Source: Thermococcus sp. 21S7
Lineage (GTDB): Archaea > Methanobacteriota_B > Thermococci > Thermococcales > Thermococcaceae
Direction of reading: 5' to 3'
DNA length: 64,000 nucleotides
Assembly: GCF_012027615.1 (NCBI RefSeq)
Contig: NZ_SNUT01000002.1
Span: 1 to 64,000, forward strand
The notes under the pieces were generated by a model. The model worked only from the letters and a program-made list of their open reading frames with translations, was not told the DNA's origin and did not search any database. The translations under genes and the position numbers were made by a program. Below, piece after piece: positions 58,071-64,000 of the stretch (positions are counted from its first letter, which is position 1; each line of letters opens with the position of its first letter).

Positions 58071-58871
58071 GCTCGTCAGCAGTTCTATCAGCCCCTGCTT
58101 CGTCGGAACCTTCACGAACTTCTCGGGGTCTTTGACCTTGAGGAGAAGCGGAACATCGCCAAACAGGCGGAGAACCTTGCCGAAGGGAATCTTGCCCTCC
58201 CCCGGCAGGAGGTGAAGGTCGCCGACGCCGTAAGCCAGGGCATCCTCCGGTTCGACCTGCGGGAAGAGCTTTCCGAAGTTGTCGTGTACCATGAGTATGA
58301 CCGTCCTCTCAGTGCCGAGCTTGACGTCCTCCAGCAGCTTGTCGGCGTCGCCCTGTGCGCTGAGGAAGGCGTGAGCAACGTCGAGGGCGAAGCCGACGTT
58401 TTCTCTGTCCACGTTGTCAACTACGTAGAGTGTGTCCTTGACGCTGAAGGTGTTTTCAAGGGCTATCTTAATGTTGAACGGTGCCACCATGTCGGCCAGC
58501 TGCTGTATCGCCTCTATCTCAAGGTCGAGCCTCCCGGTTCTCCCGCTCTGCATTACGATAACCTTGGCTCCGAGCTTTATCGCCACGTCTGCCATCGCCC
58601 TGGCAACGCGGAAGTGGCGCGTGTAGTATATGTGGTCGCGCAGGTTGACGGAGGTGGGCATCCTGATGATGTAGTCGATGCCGACGCCGCGAAGGGTTGT
58701 TTCTATGTTTCTGAGCTTCTTTTCGACGACGACGCCGTTCATGATAAGTCCAAGAGTGTGCGGGAATATTGAAACGAAGTCGTAGTTCTTTATCTTGACG
58801 TCGGCCAGAACCGAGGCGAGGGTCTTGTCCTTGGTGACGAAGTGCGGGTAAATCGTTACGCCTATCTCCAT
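58065..58871 (-). CDS. Sugar phosphate isomerase/epimerase-like TIM barrel
   Basis: A 268-residue AP-endonuclease-2/xylose-isomerase-like TIM barrel. Metal-binding residues appear in LENTFS (Glu), ALDVAHA (Asp, His), MVHDN (His-Asp) and [12 protein letters not shown]. Members isomerise or epimerise sugars, or cut DNA at abasic sites; the shortness and loops favour the sugar group, but this is uncertain. The ATG follows AGGTGATAGC. Convergent with the RNase III gene by 6 bases. Confidence 0.83.
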   Translation of the reverse strand: MEIGVTIYPHFVTKDKTLASVLADVKIKNYDFVSIFPHTLGLIMNGVVVEKKLRNIETTLRGVGIDYIIRMPTSVNLRDHIYYTRHFRVARAMADVAIKLGAKVIVMQSGRTGRLDLEIEAIQQLADMVAPFNIKIALENTFSVKDTLYVVDNVDRENVGFALDVAHAFLSAQGDADKLLEDVKLGTERTVILMVHDNFGKLFPQVEPEDALAYGVGDLHLLPGEGKIPFGKVLRLFGDVPLLLKVKDPEKFVKVPTKQGLIELLTSL

Positions 58872-59002
58872 GCTATCACCTAGGAGAGAGTTGAGCGCTG
58901 GATATAAAAGCTTACCTTTTTCTTCTGAAAGCCTCCCCTTCAGGAGAGGTCAGCGAGGGCAGGGTTTAAAAGTTCGGGCCGGAGATATAGGTGGGTGAGC
59001 GA

Positions 59003-60007
59003 ATGAGGGAAAACATCTGGAAGTACATCGCTGCGGTTCTCGTACTCCTTCTCGCGGCGTCGAGTGTGGCGGTTCTCCTGCTCTACATGCAGAATTCGGA
59101 GCTCAAGACCTACCAGCCATCCAACGCCACGACCACCGTGATCGTTCAGGGGCCCAACGTCACGTGCAACACCACCTCGTACCAGCTCAGAATAGACGAA
59201 CTCCAGAGGCAGGTCGATTTCCTGAAGGCACAGCTCAGGGAGCAGAACATGCCCGAAGGCAACGCGACGATAGCCATAGTCCCCATCTTCGGCCTCATAA
59301 ACGACTACACTGCCCTCAGCGTGATTCCAACCTTGAGAGAAATCGCCAAGAACGATTCCATCGCGGGCGTTGTTCTGTGGATAGAGAGTCCCGGTGGCTA
59401 CGTTGGGTCAGTCAGGGAGATATATTCCACCGTCAGGAAGCTCAACCTTGTAAAGCCCGTTGTTGCGTACACCGGCGGCATAGCGGCCTCCGGCGGCTAC
59501 TACATAGCCGTCGGCGCCGAGGAGATAATAGCCGACCCCCTCGCCGAGGTTGGGAGCATAGGCGTTATCTACGTTCACTACAACCTCCAGCAGAACTATG
59601 AGTCGAACGGGGTGAAAGTGGAGGTCTTCAAGACGGGTCCATACAAGGACATGGGCGCCGAATGGCGCGGTCTCACGGATGAGGAGAAGGCCATGATAGC
59701 GGAGACCGTTGACACGTACTTCCAGGGCTTCCTTCAGGCAGTGAGCAGCGGCAGGGGCATGGACATCAATGAGACGAAGAAATACGCAACCGGAAGGACG
59801 TGGTTCGCCATGAACGTCACGGGAAGCCTGGTTGACGAGACCGGCGACCTGGACTACGCGGTCAGCGTACTTGAGGATATGCTAAACGTCACCAATCCGA
59901 GGGTAGTCATCTACAGGGGTTCGTCTCCGTCGGATTTTGGGATATTCGGGAGCACCGCCCTGCTCCTCGACCCGAGGTACGTTAGCGCGTACGTGAGAAA
60001 GGGGTGA
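59003..60007 (+). CDS. sppA: Signal peptide peptidase SppA
   Basis: A 334-residue membrane-bound peptidase with an N-terminal anchor (residues about 5-30), a short coiled region and the Ser/Lys-dyad core: Ser163 in GGIAASGGYYIAVGA and Lys215 in TGPYKDMG. It degrades signal peptides left after secretion. ATG at 59003 follows GGTGGGTGAGCG; a GTG twelve bases upstream lies inside that site. It is followed after 5 bases by a PH1570-like gene. Confidence 0.95.
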   Translation: MRENIWKYIAAVLVLLLAASSVAVLLLYMQNSELKTYQPSNATTTVIVQGPNVTCNTTSYQLRIDELQRQVDFLKAQLREQNMPEGNATIAIVPIFGLINDYTALSVIPTLREIAKNDSIAGVVLWIESPGGYVGSVREIYSTVRKLNLVKPVVAYTGGIAASGGYYIAVGAEEIIADPLAEVGSIGVIYVHYNLQQNYESNGVKVEVFKTGPYKDMGAEWRGLTDEEKAMIAETVDTYFQGFLQAVSSGRGMDINETKKYATGRTWFAMNVTGSLVDETGDLDYAVSVLEDMLNVTNPRVVIYRGSSPSDFGIFGSTALLLDPRYVSAYVRKG

Positions 60008-60012
60008 TGGCC

Positions 60013-60495
60013 ATGCTCTGCGAGGAGAAGCTTGAGGTGTTTGAGAACGGCTTCGTCGATGGGAAGTTCCACATGAGGGTGGAGTTCTACGGCGGCGACG
60101 CCAGAAGGCTTCTCCTTGCCGTCATCAGGGAGCTGTACCTTCCCGACTACGGGGAGGACTACGTCTATCCCTTTGAGTGCGCCAAGGAGTTCTGGGGAAT
60201 CTACATGGATGGCAGTGAAGCGGTCGCCGAGGAGTTCAGGCCGAGCCCCATAAAGTTCCTCAACCAGAGCGTTCTCAACAGGCTGGAGAAGGCATTAGAG
60301 GAGACGGGCGCGCCGGAAGAGGTCAGGGAGAGCATAGACTTTGAGAAGGCAGAGGTTCACAGGCTCAAGAAAGGTTTATTAGCCCTCGGGAAGAACTTCG
60401 TCCTTGACGAGGGTACCAAGACCCTCATAGTCTTCAACAAGCCGAGCGCGAGGGAACTGATACTGAAGTACCTGGGGATGCTGGATGGAGCTTGA
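60013..60495 (+). CDS. PH1570-like protein
   Basis: A 160-residue soluble protein resembling the Pyrococcus PH1570 family (a structural-genomics family of unknown function): FYGGDARRLLLAVIREL, YVYPFECAKEFWGIYMDG, LNRLEKALEETGAPEE and KYLGMLDGA (each in part). It starts at ATG 60013 behind GGTGATGGCC. The end overlaps the AI-2E gene by 11 bases, so an envelope-linked role is possible. Confidence 0.78.
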   Translation: MLCEEKLEVFENGFVDGKFHMRVEFYGGDARRLLLAVIRELYLPDYGEDYVYPFECAKEFWGIYMDGSEAVAEEFRPSPIKFLNQSVLNRLEKALEETGAPEEVRESIDFEKAEVHRLKKGLLALGKNFVLDEGTKTLIVFNKPSARELILKYLGMLDGA

Positions 60496-61480
60496 GGCGG
60501 GAATCTGGATAGCCGTTTCGCTCATAGTTCTCTACCTCGTATGGGAGACGGTTAGTCCCATCCTTTCTCCCATCATCCTTGCAGTGACGCTCGCCTACAT
60601 CCTCTACCCCCTCCACGAGAGGCTGGCTAGGAAAACCGGCAACCGGGTCTCGGCGTTCATCATGACTGCCGTTCTTACGGTGATCACCTTCCTCTTCATA
60701 ATCGGGTTTGCCCTCTGGATAAACGACGTCAAGAGCTCGCTCGCGCACTACATCAACGCATTCTTCGAGTGGCTTCTCACCTGGAACCTCCCGGCCGCCG
60801 TCTACGAACTCCTCCAGAAGCTCGCGGAGGACATTCCAAAGCGCTTTGAGGAGTACGTTCTCGGCTACACCTACTCCCTCCCCAAGCTCTCCCTTCAGGC
60901 CATAGTCATGGTCTTCGCCTTCTACGGCATGCTCATAAACGCCAGGGCCATCCGGAGGGAGGTTTACTCGCTCCTGCCGCCCGAGAACAGGGAGCTGGCC
61001 ATAAAGCTCCTTGAGAAGGCGGGCGAGACACTTCACAATCTCCTCCGCGGCTGGCTGGCCATCAGCATCCTCAAGGGTGTCTTCACCGCCGGCGGCTTCC
61101 TCCTCTTCGGACTCGCCAAACCCGGCGGAGCCATAGCCGCGGGAATCTTTACAGTCATATTCGAACTCCTTCCCGTTTTTGGAGGCTGGGTGGTCTGGCT
61201 TGCGGGGGCAGTCTACATGATCAACGGCGGCAACGTCGCCGGTGCCGTTGTCTTTGCCCTCTATGGAATAGTCTTCATTTCCCCCATGCCGGACATGCTC
61301 CTAAGGCCGAGACTCGGGACAAGGGAGAAGGGCGTCAACGCTCTCATCTCGCTCGTTGGAATCTTCGGCGGCTACCTGGCCTTTGGATTCGTGGGAATAA
61401 TAATCGGCCCCGTGGCGCTTTCACTGCTGGCGACGCTCGTCGAAGAATGGAAGGAAGTTAAAGTGAAAAGCGCCGGATGA
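60485..61480 (+). CDS. AI-2E family transporter
   Basis: A 331-residue integral membrane protein of the AI-2E (UPF0118/TqsA) superfamily, with about eight spans. The conserved domain shows PILSPIILAVTLAYILYPL, a central cytoplasmic region around LLPPENRE, and the C-terminal GxVGIIIGPV-type motif (GFVGIIIGPVALS). Relatives export sodium or small molecules, so the name does not fix the substrate. Converges on the DHPS-like gene with a 23-base overlap. Confidence 0.9.
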   Translation: MELEAGIWIAVSLIVLYLVWETVSPILSPIILAVTLAYILYPLHERLARKTGNRVSAFIMTAVLTVITFLFIIGFALWINDVKSSLAHYINAFFEWLLTWNLPAAVYELLQKLAEDIPKRFEEYVLGYTYSLPKLSLQAIVMVFAFYGMLINARAIRREVYSLLPPENRELAIKLLEKAGETLHNLLRGWLAISILKGVFTAGGFLLFGLAKPGGAIAAGIFTVIFELLPVFGGWVVWLAGAVYMINGGNVAGAVVFALYGIVFISPMPDMLLRPRLGTREKGVNALISLVGIFGGYLAFGFVGIIIGPVALSLLATLVEEWKEVKVKSAG

Positions 61481-62276
61481 AGTGGGCGACCCTGACCGCG
61501 TCGAGGGTTTCTTTGACGTCGTGCGTTCTGACTATGTGTGCCCCCTTGAGGACTGCTATTGCCGTTGCCGCCAAACTTCCCGGAAGCCTTTCCGCAGGGT
61601 CTTTTCTGCCGGTTATGGCACCGATGAACGATTTCCTGGACACCCCAATAAGGATCGGTCTTCCCAGAATTTTGAGCACCTCAAGATTGGCTATGACCTT
61701 TGAGTCCCACTCGTACCAGGGCGGCCACTCCGGGCGGAGGAAGCCTATCGCCGGGTCTATGGCTATTTCGTCTATGCCGTGCCTCCCGGCTATGGTGAGA
61801 CTCTCCTCCAGAAGGTTTATCACGGTGTGAACCGGGTCGCTGAGGTTCCTCACCTCTCCATGGGCGCAGACTATCAGGGGGGCACCGTATTCACCGGCCA
61901 CCTCGGCCATCTTCGGGTCTCCCTTCAGGCCGGTTACGTCGTTTATGACGTCCGCCCCCGCCTTCAGAGCTTCCTCCGCGACCCTGGCACTCGTCGTGTC
62001 TATGCTTATCGGCACATCCACGTGGTCGCGGATGGTCTTAATCGCCCAAACGGCTCTCCTTACCTCTTCCTCGACCGGAATCTGGGTCTCAAGGTATGGG
62101 GCGGTCGACTTGGCTCCGATGTCGATGAAAGACGCCCCCTCCTCAACCATCTTTACCGCGGTCTTAATCAGTTCCTCCCCGTCGTTCCTGACGCTCCCCT
62201 TGTAGAAGCTCTCAGGCGAAACGTTGATGACGCCCATTATCCTGGGCTCGCTCAGGTCAATTCCCGCGAACTTCAT
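61458..62276 (-). CDS. Dihydropteroate synthase-like protein of archaeal pterin synthesis
   Basis: A 272-residue TIM barrel with the DHPS motifs: MGVINVSPESF near the N-terminus, IDIGAKSTAPY, SIDTTSARVAEEALKAGADVIND (in part), and late IGVSRKSFIGAI and RTHDVKETLDA. In archaea such proteins join a pterin to a p-aminobenzoate-like unit on the route to methanopterin-type cofactors. ATG at 62276 follows GGAGGGTGAAACC; ORF sequence further upstream belongs to the divergent partner. It is divergent from beta-RFAP synthase. Confidence 0.9.
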   Translation of the reverse strand: MKFAGIDLSEPRIMGVINVSPESFYKGSVRNDGEELIKTAVKMVEEGASFIDIGAKSTAPYLETQIPVEEEVRRAVWAIKTIRDHVDVPISIDTTSARVAEEALKAGADVINDVTGLKGDPKMAEVAGEYGAPLIVCAHGEVRNLSDPVHTVINLLEESLTIAGRHGIDEIAIDPAIGFLRPEWPPWYEWDSKVIANLEVLKILGRPILIGVSRKSFIGAITGRKDPAERLPGSLAATAIAVLKGAHIVRTHDVKETLDAVRVAHFIRRFSL

Positions 62277-62307
62277 GGTTTCACCCTCCATATTGAAATG
62301 GCCGCTG

Positions 62308-62318
62308 GATATAAAAGG
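62308..62318 (-). promoter_or_regulatory. Divergent promoter region between DHPS-like and beta-RFAP synthase genes
   Basis: The minus strand has a TATA-like TTTTATATCC about 35 bases before the DHPS-like ATG. The plus strand is less clear, with GGTGATCC as ribosome-binding site for the partner. The 72-base gap probably carries the control of both genes. Confidence 0.45.
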
Positions 62319-62348
62319 ACTTTCGCCCTTCCAGTTCTGGTGATCCTC

Positions 62349-63317
62349 ATGATAATCCGCACTCCACGGAGGCTTCATCTCGGTCTCGTAGACCCCGCCG
62401 CCACATTTGGAAGGCGATTCGGAAGCCTCGGCGTTGCCCTTGAAGGCGGCTACGAGGTCAGAATCGTCGAGGGAGATGCTATGGAGATAATCGCTGAGGG
62501 CGAGGACAGAAAAACCATCGAGTTCGCCATAAAGCGCATGAACTCCGCTTACGAAACCGGGGTCAACTACGTCGTCGAGGTCAGGAAAGCAATCCCCCGG
62601 CACGTTGGCCTCGGTTCCACCACCCAGCTCAGTCTAGCGGTCGCAACGGGGATAACCCGGCTTAAGAACCTGAACCTCCCGGTTGAGGAGCTGGCGAGGG
62701 TTCTCGGAAGGGGGAGGAATGGCGGTGCTGGAATCTACTCCTTCGCCCACGGTGGATTCGTCATAGACGGCGGCGTTAGGAACGGCATTCCACCCCTGAT
62801 ATTCCGCGAGGACTTCCCGGAGGAGTGGGGCTTCCTCCTGGTGATTCCGGAACTTAAACCCGGCCTCGACGAGGAGGAGGAAAGGCCCGTGATGGCTGGG
62901 GTTGTGGGAAGGACCGACGTCGCCATGGAGATAAGCCACAGGATTCTGCTCGGCCTCCTTCCCGCACTCAAGGAGAGGGACGTGAGGGCTTTCGGTGAGC
63001 ACCTCTCCGCAATACAGAGGCTCGTTGGAAAGCACTTCGAGCCGTACCAGGGAGGGGAGTTCAGGGAGGACGTTAAGCTTATACTCGACTTTCTTGCCGG
63101 AAAAACCTACGGCCATGGCCAAAGCTCCTGGGGCCCGACTGTTTACGGGCTGATAATGAGGGACGAGTTCCCAAGGCTCAGCGCCGAGGCCCACGACTAC
63201 CTAGGGGAGCACGGGATAAGGGCGAAGGTCGAACTCGGCGTCCCGAACAACACCGGGGCGGAGGTAATCGGGGAGAGCGCGTTCCTTGAGAGGCTGATAA
63301 AATCCGTGGGTGGTTAG
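62349..63317 (+). CDS. Beta-ribofuranosylaminobenzene 5'-phosphate synthase
   Basis: A 322-residue GHMP-kinase-like enzyme that condenses p-hydroxybenzoate or p-aminobenzoate with PRPP in methanopterin-type cofactor synthesis. It begins MIIRTPRRLHLGLVD and has the GLGSTTQLSLAVATG nucleotide-type loop, GGRNGGAGIYSFAHGG-like loop (read as GRGRNGGAGIY) and GQSSWGPTVYG. The start at 62349 follows GGTGATCC. Together with the DHPS-like gene it forms a pterin-pathway locus. Confidence 0.9.
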   Translation: MIIRTPRRLHLGLVDPAATFGRRFGSLGVALEGGYEVRIVEGDAMEIIAEGEDRKTIEFAIKRMNSAYETGVNYVVEVRKAIPRHVGLGSTTQLSLAVATGITRLKNLNLPVEELARVLGRGRNGGAGIYSFAHGGFVIDGGVRNGIPPLIFREDFPEEWGFLLVIPELKPGLDEEEERPVMAGVVGRTDVAMEISHRILLGLLPALKERDVRAFGEHLSAIQRLVGKHFEPYQGGEFREDVKLILDFLAGKTYGHGQSSWGPTVYGLIMRDEFPRLSAEAHDYLGEHGIRAKVELGVPNNTGAEVIGESAFLERLIKSVGG

Positions 63318-63318
63318 A

Positions 63319-64000
63319 TTGACGCTGGATCGGTTCATCAGGGTAAAATATAAGGTCAACGAGGGGAAGGTGGAAGTTCTCAGGGAGATTCTAAGCGAAC
63401 TTGGCATCGACTGCGCGAGGGTGATAGAAGAGAGGGTTGACCTTCAGTTCGACGCCCTTAAAAACCTCCATGCGAACCTTGGAGACGATGAACTCTTCAT
63501 CAAGCTGGTCATAGCGAACTCTCTCGTGAGCTATCAGCTGACGGCAAAGGGCGAGCGGTGGTGGTGGGAGTTCTCCAGGTACTTTTCGGAAAATCCGCCG
63601 GGAAGGAGCATATCGGAAGCATACTCCCGATTTCTGCCGAACTCCAGGACCAACCGGCGACTCGTTGCGGGGAAGGTCAAAAGGCTGGAAAGGGCGGAGC
63701 CGTTCCTTGACTCACTGTCGCTCGGCCATCTGAAGGAATACTACTTCAACGGCATGGAACACCTGCGCGACGAGCTTGCAAAAACCCTCGGCTCGAAGAG
63801 AAGCGCCAAGACGATAGTCTTCGCGGTTAAGATGTTCGGCTACGCGGGCAGGATAGCCTTCGGCGAGTTCGTGCCTTACCCCGCGGCCATCGAGATACCC
63901 GACGACGTGAGGATAAACGCCTACACGAGGAGGTTCACGAACGAACCGCCGGTGAGCTTCTGGATGGGAATTGCGGAGGAAACTGGAATTCCGCCTCTTC
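63319..64000 (+). CDS. AGOG-type 8-oxoguanine DNA glycosylase/lyase, C-terminus cut by the window
   Basis: About 227 residues are visible from a TTG start at 63319, two bases after the previous stop, with GGGTGGTTAG upstream. Family features are QFDALKNLH, ANSLVSYQLTAKGERWWWEF, the catalytic-lysine segment SAKTIVFAVKMFGYAG (Lys near 164) and IPDDVRINAYT with the catalytic Asp. The protein removes 8-oxoguanine and cleaves the DNA strand. It runs off the window end but is otherwise intact. Confidence 0.9.
   Translation, partial: MTLDRFIRVKYKVNEGKVEVLREILSELGIDCARVIEERVDLQFDALKNLHANLGDDELFIKLVIANSLVSYQLTAKGERWWWEFSRYFSENPPGRSISEAYSRFLPNSRTNRRLVAGKVKRLERAEPFLDSLSLGHLKEYYFNGMEHLRDELAKTLGSKRSAKTIVFAVKMFGYAGRIAFGEFVPYPAAIEIPDDVRINAYTRRFTNEPPVSFWMGIAEETGIPPL

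Overview
The window comes from a hyperthermophilic euryarchaeon of the Thermococcales, most likely a Thermococcus species. The evidence is the archaeal RNA polymerase layout (unsplit rpoB, split rpoA1/rpoA2, rpoH and rpoL), archaeal ribosomal proteins (L30e, S8e), NreA, Csl4, Hjc, a UppS-type prenyltransferase, TATA boxes about 27 bases upstream of tRNAs and leaderless genes, and strong GGTGA or GGAGG ribosome-binding sites. Coding density is high and genes often overlap by 4 bases. All assignments were made by reading the sequence; no database search was run.

Layout. 1-1.3 kb: the end of an IS607-type element (tnpB and tnpA, minus strand) next to a glycerophosphodiesterase that has lost its catalytic N-terminal half, followed by an intact paralogue. 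2.1-8.3 kb: membrane proteins, lipoproteins, a PrsW-type protease, a phosphoesterase and a HAD hydrolase. 8.4-11.3 kb: the two-subunit glycine decarboxylase (gcvPA-gcvPB). 11.8-14.2 kb: three tRNAs, a solo tnpB element with matching end hairpins, and a gene-poor gap. 14.2-23.7 kb: the transcription/translation operon rpoH-rpoB-rpoA1-rpoA2-rpl30e-nusA-rps12-rps7. 23.7-28.9 kb: a VapBC toxin-antitoxin pair, a phosphodiesterase-like protein, NreA (DNA repair), tRNA-Val and tRNA-Ala, and two small conserved archaeal proteins. 28.9-34.6 kb: pyrG between two polytopic membrane proteins, a gap with RNA-like hairpins, rps8e, and an AlbA_2/ATPase/HTH regulator bracketed by 72-base direct repeats.

34.7-46.7 kb: a NOG1-type GTPase, a pterin-pathway MBL enzyme, a BacA-type phosphatase, a sugar nucleotidylyltransferase and a DUF835 protein in one operon, a CBS protein with a hibernation-factor-like tail, tRNA-Ser, methionine aminopeptidase, a TrkH-type transporter with an ECF-type ATPase, and a four-gene operon holding a CYTH protein and archaemetzincin. 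46.8-57.7 kb: an M42 peptidase, a surface protein, Hjc, a gamma-carbonic anhydrase-like protein, UppS, a frameshifted RecA-fold gene, ThrRS, csl4-DUF2067-rpoL, and a GT-C membrane protein. 57.7-64 kb: an RNase III family protein, a TIM-barrel protein, SppA, an AI-2E permease, a divergent DHPS-like/beta-RFAP synthase pair (modified-folate synthesis), and the start of an AGOG-type 8-oxoguanine glycosylase cut by the window edge.

How the genes fit together. Most of the window is core information processing plus envelope and polyprenyl functions. Three separated genes (35.8-36.6, 61.5-62.3 and 62.3-63.3 kb) fit synthesis of the methanopterin-like pterin known from Thermococcales. The accessory parts cluster at tRNA genes and IS elements. 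The most unusual signals are the 72-base repeat pair around the AlbA_2 regulator, the structured gap at 32.5-32.75 kb, the solo tnpB element with competing 3' hairpins, and the frameshifted RecA-like gene.
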